Shown one piece after another: positions 1 to 6,192 of a stretch of DNA of 6,329 nt (positions are counted from its first letter, which is position 1; every line of letters starts with the position of its first letter). Position numbers and translations under genes: made by a program. This stretch comes from Candidatus Gastranaerophilales bacterium (GTDB lineage: Bacteria > Cyanobacteriota > Vampirovibrionia > Gastranaerophilales > Gastranaerophilaceae): NCBI GenBank assembly GCA_947624665.1, contig CANQLK010000100.1, forward strand, positions 1 to 6,329, written 5' to 3'. The notes beneath the pieces are model-generated. The model had not been told where the DNA came from and searched no databases. It saw nothing but the letters and a program-made list of their open reading frames with translations.

Positions 1-41
1 CCGCCTTCATCATAGCCGACATACCCCGGAGGTGCGCCTAT
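1..41 (-). pseudogene. clpB: Continuation of the clpB frame beyond the in-frame stop (partial)
   Basis: Read in the same frame as the upstream clpB codons, these bases give IGAPPGYVGYDEGG. This is the invariant ClpB/ClpA/ClpC segment that follows 'HxVxRL' and includes the NBD2 pore-loop tyrosine (GYVG). Only the Leu codon between Arg650 and this Ile is replaced, by TAA. No frameshift is present, so one substitution (TTA to TAA on the coding strand) explains the break. The segment runs off the window edge at base 1. It is listed separately so that the damaged full-length gene is not read as a naturally short one. Confidence 0.85.
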
Positions 42-1994
42 TTATCTTGCGACCGTATGTTTTTCCATATATACAGACATATCAATTCTGATTAAAGCAT
101 CTTCATCATTGAACATAAATTCTGCAAGTGCTTTAGCGAGCTCGGTTTTACCGACACCCGTAGGCCCCAGAAATATAAATGTTCCGATTGGTCTATTTGG
201 GTCTTTAAGCCCCGATCTTGCACGTCTTATTGCATCGGATACAACTTCTACGGCCTCATCCTGACCTATAACACGCTTATGTAAAAATTCTTCCATATTA
301 ACAAGCTTGTCCATCTCACTTTCAAGAAGCTTATTAACTGCGATACCCGTCCATTTACTTACTATTTCGGCTATATCATCTTCGTCAATTTCTTCTTTTA
401 ACAAAGTATTCTTATGTTCATTAACATTTTCGCCTGCTTCTTTGAGCTGTTTTTCAAGCGCCATAAGTTTACCGTATTTAAGCTCGGCTGCTTTTTGCAA
501 GTCCATATCTCTTTCGGCAGATTCTATCTCGATTTTTACCTTTTCTATTTCTTCTTTTATTGACGCTTCACCTTGGATATTCTTTTTCTCAAGCTCCCAT
601 TGAGTTTTAAGCTTAGTTATTTTTTCATTCAATTCATTAAGAATACCTTCTATATTAGAAATTTTTTCGGCATTTTCCTGATTTTCTTCCTGTTTTAAAG
701 CTTCTCTTTCAATTTCCAACTGCATTTTCTGCCTTACCAACATGTCAAGTTCCTCAGGCATGGAATCTATTTCAATTCTTAGAGAAGAAGCGGCTTCATC
801 AACAAGGTCTATTGCTTTATCAGGCAGAAATCTGTCTGTTATATATCTGTCTGACAATTTAGCCGCAGCAACCAATGCCGAATCTTTAATTCTTACTCCG
901 TGATGAACTTCATAACGCTGTTTTAATCCTCTTAAAATACTGATTGTATCTTCAACGGAAGGTTCATCAACCATTACGGGCTGAAATCTTCTTTCAAGAG
1001 CGGGGTCTTTTTCTATATATTTCCGATATTCATTTATGGTAGTAGCACCAATACATCTTAAAGTACCTCTTGCAAGCATTGGTTTTAAAAGATTACCTGC
1101 ATCTGTTGAACCTTCGGTAGCACCTGCGCCGACTACGGTATGAAGTTCATCTATAAACATAATTATTTCGCCGTTAGAATCTTCAACTTCCTTCAATACA
1201 GCCTTTAATCTCTCCTCAAATTCGCCTCTGAACTTTGCACCTGCAATTAATGCACCTAAATCAAGAGATATTAATTTAGACTCCTTAAGATTTTCAGGCA
1301 CGTCGCCTCTTATAATTCTCTGGGCAAGACCTTCAATAATAGCCGTTTTACCGACCCCCGGTTCACCTATTAAAACAGGATTATTTTTGGTTTTTCTGTT
1401 TAAAACCTGTATAACCCTTCTTATTTCGTCATCTCTTCCGATTACGGGGTCAAGCTTACCTTTTCTTGCCATTGCCGTTAAATCGGTGGAGTATTTTTCC
1501 AATGCCTTATATGAATCTTCTGCGTTTTTGCTGTCCACTTTTCTGTTTCCTCTTATTTTTTTCATTGCACTTAATACCGTGTTTTTGTTTATTTTATTAT
1601 TGCAAAGAATTTGCTGTATCTTAGAGCCGTTTAATTCAGTCATAGCCATAAGAATATGCTCGATACTGATAAATGAATCTTTCAAACAATCGGCATTCTC
1701 TTGAGCCATATCAAACATATCATTGGTTATTTGCGACAGATACAGCTGTTGGTTAGGATTTGCCGATTGCACCTGCGGAAATGATGATATTTCATTTACT
1801 ATTTGATGTTTAAAATTATCCGTATTAATTTTTAATTCGGAGCAATAGTCTTTTGAAATTCCTTCTTTATCTTCAGCAATAGCAAGCATTATATGTAAAG
1901 GTTCCAGTTGAGTATTATGAAATCTGTACATTATCTGCTGCGATGAATATAATATCTCCTTTGTATAATCCGTTAATCTGTTAAAATCTATCAT
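42..1994 (-). CDS. clpB: ATP-dependent disaggregase ClpB (Hsp100), frame ended early by an in-frame stop
   Basis: ClpB is a cytosolic hexameric AAA+ chaperone that threads aggregated proteins through its pore together with DnaK. The 650 residues show, in order: a Clp N-domain (about 1-145); NBD1 with Walker A GEPGVGKT at 210-217, Walker B Asp282/Glu283 and arginine fingers Arg335/Arg336; a long charged coiled-coil middle domain (about 410-530), which separates ClpB from ClpA; and the start of NBD2 with Walker A GPTGVGKT at 610-617. Family members are usually about 860 residues. Here TAA at 42-44 ends the frame inside NBD2, before Walker B2, sensor 2 and the C-terminal domain. Conserved ClpB sequence continues in frame past this stop, so the full gene runs beyond the window. 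The start at 1994 has a good ribosome binding site (AGAAGGTG) 8 bases upstream. The family call is certain. Whether the stop is biological or an error cannot be told here. A product ending at 650 could not form a working second ATPase ring. Confidence 0.95.
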   Translation of the reverse strand: MIDFNRLTDYTKEILYSSQQIMYRFHNTQLEPLHIMLAIAEDKEGISKDYCSELKINTDNFKHQIVNEISSFPQVQSANPNQQLYLSQITNDMFDMAQENADCLKDSFISIEHILMAMTELNGSKIQQILCNNKINKNTVLSAMKKIRGNRKVDSKNAEDSYKALEKYSTDLTAMARKGKLDPVIGRDDEIRRVIQVLNRKTKNNPVLIGEPGVGKTAIIEGLAQRIIRGDVPENLKESKLISLDLGALIAGAKFRGEFEERLKAVLKEVEDSNGEIIMFIDELHTVVGAGATEGSTDAGNLLKPMLARGTLRCIGATTINEYRKYIEKDPALERRFQPVMVDEPSVEDTISILRGLKQRYEVHHGVRIKDSALVAAAKLSDRYITDRFLPDKAIDLVDEAASSLRIEIDSMPEELDMLVRQKMQLEIEREALKQEENQENAEKISNIEGILNELNEKITKLKTQWELEKKNIQGEASIKEEIEKVKIEIESAERDMDLQKAAELKYGKLMALEKQLKEAGENVNEHKNTLLKEEIDEDDIAEIVSKWTGIAVNKLLESEMDKLVNMEEFLHKRVIGQDEAVEVVSDAIRRARSGLKDPNRPIGTFIFLGPTGVGKTELAKALAEFMFNDEDALIRIDMSVYMEKHTVAR

Positions 1995-2101
1995 TTTAAG
2001 AACACCTTCTTTCTCAAGGTTAAATTATCTAACCTATTTTTAGTTTAATAGCATTTTTGAGAAAATCAGAAAAAATTTATAATTTATTAAGATTTCGAAT
2101 T
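1995..2101 (-). promoter_or_regulatory. clpB leader / intergenic region with nested inverted repeats
   Basis: This 107-base AT-rich gap separates the SDR stop from clpB. An outer 8-base perfect inverted repeat has arms at 2010-2017 and 2057-2064 (TTTCTCAA / TTGAGAAA). Within it lies AGGTTA-N7-TAACCT (2017-2022 / 2030-2035). The outer arm nearest the gene abuts the ribosome binding site. I see no CIRCE element (TTAGCACTC-N9-GAGTGCTAA), no CtsR heptads and no full HspR site, although CTTGAG resembles an HspR half-site. Minus-strand -10-like hexamers exist (GATAAT within 2024-2029; TATAAA further upstream), but neither has a convincing -35. No GC-rich terminator follows the SDR gene, so read-through into clpB is possible. 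Confidence 0.4.
2003..2010 (-). promoter_or_regulatory. Ribosome binding site of clpB
   Basis: The minus strand reads AGAAGGTG here, one mismatch from the ideal AGGAGGTG, with 8 bases before the ATG at 1994-1992. It supports that start and shows that clpB is translated independently of the SDR gene upstream. Confidence 0.75.
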
Positions 2102-2830
2102 TTAAAAGCCCAAAGACAAACCTGCGCAAATGTTTATGGATTGCCCAGTTATGGTTTTAGAATTATCCGAAATTAAGAATTCGCAGACATGTGCGATTTC
2201 ATTAGGAGTAACAAACCTTCTTTGCGGAATAGTTTCAAGAATTTCACTTTTTGTAAAATCTTCTTCAAGATTTTTATTATCAATAAGTTCTGTATCAACC
2301 CATCCGGGGTTAATAATATTAACCGTTATATTATCCTGTGCCAGCTCTAATGCTATCGATTTGGTAAGTCCTATCAATGAAGCTTTTGTCATGGAATATA
2401 TCGAAGCATTTGCTTCTCCCATAACTCCCGAAATTGAACCTATATTTATTATTCTGCCCCACTTTTGCTTCTTCATATAAGGAACAATATATTTTATCAA
2501 TTCATAAGGAGCTAAAGTATTGATTTTTATTGAATTTAGAATATCATCATCGTTCATTTTTTCAACGGCAGAATAAAAATATACCCCTGCATTATTTATT
2601 AAAACATCAAAATTAACATTAAAAGAGTTTAAAAGATTAAAAGCAGCATTATCAGAAGTCAAATCACAAGCGCAAAATCCCGAGAAATTATTTTCTCCGC
2701 AGAGTTTTTCAAGTACATCTTCATTCCTGCCCGTAATAAAAACATTATTTGACAAGGCAAGATATTTTGCGATTTCAAGTCCTATTCCCCTTGATGAGCC
2801 TGTTATTAATATATTTTTTTTATTCATCAT
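2102..2830 (-). CDS. SDR-family NAD(P)-dependent oxidoreductase, FabG-like
   Basis: This 242-residue protein has the classical short-chain dehydrogenase/reductase size and fold. It shows the Rossmann motif TGSSRGIG at 10-17; a TGR at 33-35, whose Arg after beta-2 favours NADP(H); the NNAG motif at 79-82; and the full catalytic tetrad Asn104, Ser132, Tyr145, Lys149 (YSMTK). PGWVDTE follows at 175-181, and the C-terminal ITGQSINI segment is typical of FabG-like enzymes. It should be an active soluble reductase. The substrate cannot be told from sequence: 3-oxoacyl-ACP reduction is one option, but no other fatty-acid genes are adjacent. The ATG at 2830 overlaps the end of the upstream gene by 11 bases and has no clear ribosome binding site, so translation is probably coupled. 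A second ATG follows directly (MM), so the start could be one codon later. Confidence 0.92.
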   Translation of the reverse strand: MMNKKNILITGSSRGIGLEIAKYLALSNNVFITGRNEDVLEKLCGENNFSGFCACDLTSDNAAFNLLNSFNVNFDVLINNAGVYFYSAVEKMNDDDILNSIKINTLAPYELIKYIVPYMKKQKWGRIINIGSISGVMGEANASIYSMTKASLIGLTKSIALELAQDNITVNIINPGWVDTELIDNKNLEEDFTKSEILETIPQRRFVTPNEIAHVCEFLISDNSKTITGQSINICAGLSLGF

Positions 2831-3143
2831 CCACGTTCGTTATAAAACTTAAAAGTGACATTATATAATTGTTTATTAACTCTTTTTTTTCATTATCGTC
2901 TAAGATTTTAATTAATTCAATACAGGTATGTAAATCATAATTTTTATCGTACCATCTGCTGTAAGAAGGCGGCGCATTATCGGATATCTGTTTAATTAAA
3001 ACATCAAATTTATCCTTATATTTATCTGCAACAATTTGAAGAAAATCCTGCGCAATAATATCGGCATGCTTCTCATCAACGGTTTCAAGCAAATTAAGAA
3101 GCTGCTTTAAATCAGGATATTTGTCATACCATCTGTTATACAT
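2820..3143 (-). CDS. Hypothetical protein with two RWYDK repeats
   Basis: I do not recognise a named family for this 107-residue acidic protein. It has no signal peptide, membrane segment or cysteine-pair motif, so it is probably cytosolic and mainly alpha-helical. Its distinctive feature is an internal duplication: RWYDK at residues 4-8 recurs at 63-67, each followed two residues later by Asp-Leu and then a leucine-rich helix (LLNLLETVDE against CIELIKILDD). The two copies are offset by 59 residues. The gene starts 3 bases after the HIT stop codon and overlaps the SDR gene by 11 bases. It is therefore almost certainly a real, co-translated operon member rather than a chance frame. A small adaptor or protein-interaction role is possible, but nothing in the sequence shows it. 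Confidence 0.8.
   Translation of the reverse strand: MYNRWYDKYPDLKQLLNLLETVDEKHADIIAQDFLQIVADKYKDKFDVLIKQISDNAPPSYSRWYDKNYDLHTCIELIKILDDNEKKELINNYIMSLLSFITNVDDE
2853..3134 (-). repeat. Two-copy coding repeat (RWYDK units) inside the 107-residue protein
   Basis: Unit 1 covers residues 4-38 (bases 3030-3134) and unit 2 covers residues 63-97 (bases 2853-2957). RWYDK, the following Asp-Leu and the hydrophobic pattern of the helix are shared. At DNA level only short stretches around the RWYDK codons still match, so the duplication is old and kept at protein level. Confidence 0.65.
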
Positions 3144-3146
3144 AAA

Positions 3147-3482
3147 CTAACCCGCCGGCCAAGTAAATTTTCTTCCTGCCATAACGTGTATATGAACGTG
3201 AAATACCGTCTGTCCTGCACTTTCTCCTGTATTTACAACAGTTCTGTACTCTTTTATTCCGAGTTTTTCCGCTATTTTCGGAATAACCGAAAAAATATTT
3301 CCGAATTCTTCTTTATCCTTTATCTCGTTTAAAGATTCATAATGCTTTTTAGGAATAACCAAAAAATGAACGGGTGCCTGCGGGTTTAAATCATTAAACG
3401 CAACCGTATTTTCATCCTCATATATTAAATTTGCATTTATCTCTTTATTGGCTATTTTGCAAAATATACAATCCGAATTCAT
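3147..3482 (-). CDS. HIT family protein (histidine triad nucleotide hydrolase, HinT-like)
   Basis: HIT proteins of this branch are small homodimeric cytosolic enzymes that hydrolyse nucleoside phosphoramidates and aminoacyl-adenylates. This 111-residue protein has the usual HinT length and layout: a Cys5-x-x-Cys8 pair (CIFC) that can bind zinc with downstream histidines; the segment APVHFLVIPKKH at 36-47; and the triad HVHIHVM with His95, His97 and His99, where His97 corresponds to the catalytic central histidine. It ends in the common C-terminal signature of a Trp-Pro pair close to the terminus (WPAG). The ATG at 3482 is preceded by GAGGT with 5 bases between. It is the first gene of the minus-strand operon; the next gene begins 3 bases after its TAG stop. 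The family call is secure, the cellular substrate is not known. Confidence 0.95.
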   Translation of the reverse strand: MNSDCIFCKIANKEINANLIYEDENTVAFNDLNPQAPVHFLVIPKKHYESLNEIKDKEEFGNIFSVIPKIAEKLGIKEYRTVVNTGESAGQTVFHVHIHVMAGRKFTWPAG

Positions 3483-3559
3483 TTTCTACCTCAACTTTTT
3501 CACTATATTTATCTTACTACAATTATCAGTTAAATGCTAATTACTTTTCGGTTTCGTCA

Positions 3560-3568
3560 TGATATAAT
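3560..3568 (+). promoter_or_regulatory. Extended -10 promoter of the AI-2E / radical SAM operon
   Basis: TGATATAAT is a perfect TGn-TATAAT extended -10. The expected start of transcription is about seven bases after the hexamer, near 3575. That lies just ahead of the AAAAGG ribosome binding site (3574-3579) and the ATG at 3588, giving a leader of only about a dozen bases. There is no good -35, which is common for extended -10 promoters. Its position rules out the upstream in-frame ATG at 3534 for this transcript. Confidence 0.6.
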
Positions 3569-3573
3569 CCGAA

Positions 3574-3579
3574 AAAAGG
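3574..3579 (+). promoter_or_regulatory. Ribosome binding site deciding the start at 3588
   Basis: AAAAGG sits 8 bases before the ATG at 3588. The in-frame ATG at 3534 lies upstream of the promoter and would add an untypical charged 18-residue leader, so 3588 is chosen. Confidence 0.6.
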
Positions 3580-3587
3580 TCTTTATT

Positions 3588-4634
3588 ATGTTTTGGAATA
3601 AGAATATAAATATCAAAAATATATTATTTGTGCTGTTGGCAATTTTTATTGTTTATTTTATTTTACAAATAAAAAATATAGCAATATTGGCATTCGGCTC
3701 GTTTGTACTGGCATGTTCTTTAATGCCTGCTGTGGATAAGCTGTCGGAGAAAATTCCCCGCTCGATTGCTTCATCTCTGGTTATAGCAGCAACCATAACA
3801 ATAGTAGTTATATTCCTTATTCCCATTATTTCAATATCAATACAAGAAGTTCACATGGCAATAAATACGCTTCCTATTCACATAAACAACCTTAATGCCT
3901 TTTTAAGCAGTAAAACAATAATGGGAAAATCTTTAATAGAATTTATTAATACAGATATGCTGACAAGTGCTTCATCAAATGCGGCGGCAAGTCTATTAAA
4001 TAAATCCATAAACTTTACAATGGCTCTGTTAGAGGTAATAACGGTAATAATTACAATAAGCGTAATAGTATTTTATATTTTAAACGAAAAATTTTTGATA
4101 AGAAATGCAATAGTACTTGTATTTCCGCCGAAATTAAAAAATAAGGCAAAAGAAGTATACGAAAATATAGAAAAGAAAGTAGGCGGATATGTAATAGCGC
4201 AGATACTTTCAATGTCAACGGTAGCGATATGTACCGCAATCGGGTTATTAATGTTAAGAGTAGAATATGCGGTATTACTGGGATTAATAGCGGGGATATT
4301 AGATATAATACCGATTATAGGTCCGACATTGGCATTAATATTGGGAGTATTATTTGCGATTCAGCAGGGCTGGGGTGTGATTTTATTGACAATAATTGTA
4401 TATTTAGTCGCACAATGGCTTTCAAATAATTTAATAAGACCGTTGGTATTCGGAAAATTTCTTGACCTTCATCCGATAATAATAATATTTGCATTTTTAA
4501 TATCGGCTCAATTCTTAGGCGTATGGGGAGTAATACTTTCACCTGCCATTGCAGCTTTATTAATAACATTGTTTGACGAATTGTATTTAAAAACAATTAA
4601 TAAAAAAGAAAAAACGGAAATAAATAAACAATGA
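3588..4634 (+). CDS. AI-2E transporter / PerM family polytopic membrane protein
   Basis: The 348-residue inner-membrane protein matches the AI-2E/PerM superfamily in length and layout. Two hydrophobic helices lie near the N-terminus (about 11-27 and 31-47) and a third at about 60-82. A soluble stretch follows, then a helix at about 155-178, an amphipathic segment rich in Lys/Glu, and several more C-terminal helices. The family signature DIIPIIGP is at 239-246. The typical 'LHP' motif is at 294-296, followed by a hydrophobic run with AQFLGVWGVILSP. Some members export the AI-2 signal, others are Na+/H+ antiporters, and most are untested, so no substrate is claimed. The start at 3588 (MFWNKN) is chosen over 3534 because an extended -10 lies between them and AAAAGG precedes it. 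The stop codon overlaps the start of the radical SAM gene (ATGA), indicating one transcript and translational coupling. Confidence 0.9.
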   Translation: MFWNKNINIKNILFVLLAIFIVYFILQIKNIAILAFGSFVLACSLMPAVDKLSEKIPRSIASSLVIAATITIVVIFLIPIISISIQEVHMAINTLPIHINNLNAFLSSKTIMGKSLIEFINTDMLTSASSNAAASLLNKSINFTMALLEVITVIITISVIVFYILNEKFLIRNAIVLVFPPKLKNKAKEVYENIEKKVGGYVIAQILSMSTVAICTAIGLLMLRVEYAVLLGLIAGILDIIPIIGPTLALILGVLFAIQQGWGVILLTIIVYLVAQWLSNNLIRPLVFGKFLDLHPIIIIFAFLISAQFLGVWGVILSPAIAALLITLFDELYLKTINKKEKTEINKQ

Positions 4635-6184
4635 CAGAAACATATTTATACACAACACAAAAAACCGAAACAAAATTAAATGTATGGTGTGCATTTCCGG
4701 CCGTTTATAATTTCGGTATGTCATCATTGGGTTTTTTATCGGTATTCGAACAAATAGACCGCATAAATGAAATATTTGCCGAAAGAATATTTACCGACAC
4801 TGATAAAACATATTTGCAAATTAAAGATGTGGATGTATTAACATTTTCGTTTTCGTTTGAACTTGATTATTTGGGGATATTGGAAATAATGGAAAAAAAT
4901 AATATCCCCTTTTTATCCGAAGAAAGAGGGGAAAATTATCCGCTGATTTATGGCGGAGGCCCCGTCTTAAGCGCAAACCCGGAGCCTTTTGCCAAATTTT
5001 TTGATTTTATTATGATAGGAGATGCCGAGCCGCATATAAAAGAAATTTTTGAGTATTTAAAAAATAACAAAGATAAAACAAAAAGAGAAAAGCTTGAAGC
5101 ACTGTCTAAAATTGAAGGAATATATGTTCCTTGTTTAAAAGATAAGAATTATAAAGTAAAAAAGGTAACTTCAAAGTTGGGAAATTGTGTTTCAACGCCA
5201 ATATTAACGGAAAAAAGTTTTTTTAAAAATACGTATATTATAGAAACAGAAAGAGGCTGCCCTAAGAACTGCGCATTTTGTCTGACCTCGCATATCAACA
5301 GCCCCGTAAGATTTTACGATTTTGAAGATATAAAAAACAAAATTGATTCGGCATTAAAATATACAAATAAAATAGCATTATTAGGCGCATTAATATGCTC
5401 ACATCCAAAGATTGACGATATATGTCAATACATAACGGATAAAGTTGATGCGGGATACAATTTGGAAGTAACCGTATCATCTTTAAGAGCAGACTATGTA
5501 TCGGATAAAACGCTTGAAATGCTTCATAAATGTGGACAAAAAACAGCTACAATTGCCGTTGAAGCGGGAAGTGAAAGATTGAGAAATGTTATTAACAAAA
5601 ATCTTTCGGATAAAGAGATTTTAAATCTTATTGATAAAATGGTTAAATTCGGATTTACGGGGTTGAAAATGTACGGAATATTAGGACTTCCAACCGAAAC
5701 CTACGAGGATTTAGATGCATTTATCAATTTATGTAAAATAATTAAACAAAAATATAAACAATTCAACATAATACCGAGTTTTTCAACATTTATCCCCAAA
5801 GCGCACACTCCGTTTCAATTTGCGACAAGGGAAGATAATAAGACACTTGAAAAGAAAATCGAATATATAAAAAAGAATTTTGCGCAAATAGGAATAAAAG
5901 CCAGAACCTCAAGCGTAAAGTGGGATTATATACAATCATTATTATCAAGAGGCACGAATGAACTTACACCGTACCTTATTGATGTATATAAATCAGGAGC
6001 AAATATAGGTTCGTTTAAAAAAATATACAAAGAATATGAAGAAGCAAACAAGCTTCCTCCCTCAAGCAGATTTGCCCGTGATGAACAAAGTTCTGACACT
6101 GTTTTCTGCTGGGATTTTATAGAGTATCCCAAGAACCATGAAGCATTGGCAAACGAATACAGACGGCTTTTAAAAATTATTTAA
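4631..6184 (+). CDS. Radical SAM protein with B12-binding-like N-terminal region, function unknown
   Basis: This 517-residue cytosolic protein resembles the uncharacterised radical SAM proteins of the TIGR03960 type found in cyanobacteria and other bacteria. The N-terminal region (about 15-150) opens with a strand and 'FPAVYNFGMSSLG', then a Rossmann-like stretch with GGGP at 108-111, NPEP at 116-119 and IGDAE at 129-133, as in cobalamin-binding-domain radical SAM enzymes. No DxHxxG motif is visible, so ordinary base-off cobalamin binding is doubtful. The radical SAM domain has the cluster motif CPKNCAFC with Cys210, Cys214 and Cys217 binding the 4Fe-4S centre. EAGSERLR at 311-318 and GLPTET at 352-357 are later core motifs. 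The gene starts inside the stop of the AI-2E gene (ATGA) and has only a weak ribosome binding site, so translation is likely coupled. The family is secure from the cysteines. Reaction and substrate are unknown, with tRNA or lipid modification being only guesses. Confidence 0.9.
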   Translation: MTETYLYTTQKTETKLNVWCAFPAVYNFGMSSLGFLSVFEQIDRINEIFAERIFTDTDKTYLQIKDVDVLTFSFSFELDYLGILEIMEKNNIPFLSEERGENYPLIYGGGPVLSANPEPFAKFFDFIMIGDAEPHIKEIFEYLKNNKDKTKREKLEALSKIEGIYVPCLKDKNYKVKKVTSKLGNCVSTPILTEKSFFKNTYIIETERGCPKNCAFCLTSHINSPVRFYDFEDIKNKIDSALKYTNKIALLGALICSHPKIDDICQYITDKVDAGYNLEVTVSSLRADYVSDKTLEMLHKCGQKTATIAVEAGSERLRNVINKNLSDKEILNLIDKMVKFGFTGLKMYGILGLPTETYEDLDAFINLCKIIKQKYKQFNIIPSFSTFIPKAHTPFQFATREDNKTLEKKIEYIKKNFAQIGIKARTSSVKWDYIQSLLSRGTNELTPYLIDVYKSGANIGSFKKIYKEYEEANKLPPSSRFARDEQSSDTVFCWDFIEYPKNHEALANEYRRLLKII

Positions 6185-6192
6185 TCTAGTGT

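Larger units (their letters stand above)
3483..3587. promoter_or_regulatory. Divergent promoter region between the HIT and AI-2E genes
   Basis: The two gene groups diverge from this 105-base stretch. For the minus strand, GAGGT at 3488-3492 is the HIT ribosome binding site and TATAGT (complement of 3502-3507) is a possible -10, though without a recognisable -35. For the plus strand there is a strong extended -10 (listed separately). A perfect 7-base inverted repeat TTTTCGG-N17-CCGAAAA (3545-3551 / 3569-3575) brackets that -10. The two promoters lie within about 60 bases of each other and could share a regulator; this is inference. Confidence 0.5.

Noticed and set aside
1387..1704. Plus-strand open frame of 105 codons opposite clpB
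   Set aside because: It lies wholly antisense to conserved clpB codons, is a low-complexity Ser/Phe/Leu translation, and has no ribosome binding site that stands out. It is a shadow frame.
2130..2480. Plus-strand open frame of 116 codons opposite the SDR gene
   Set aside because: It is antisense to the catalytic core of a clear SDR enzyme, with no family resemblance of its own.
2105..2830. Naming the SDR gene fabG
   Set aside because: The catalytic tetrad is present, but the neighbours are not fatty-acid genes and many SDR enzymes share this pattern, so the symbol cannot be supported.
3534..3587. Longer N-terminus for the AI-2E family protein
   Set aside because: The 18 extra codons contain the extended -10 element and precede the ribosome binding site at 3574-3579; the added residues do not look like the family's N-terminus.
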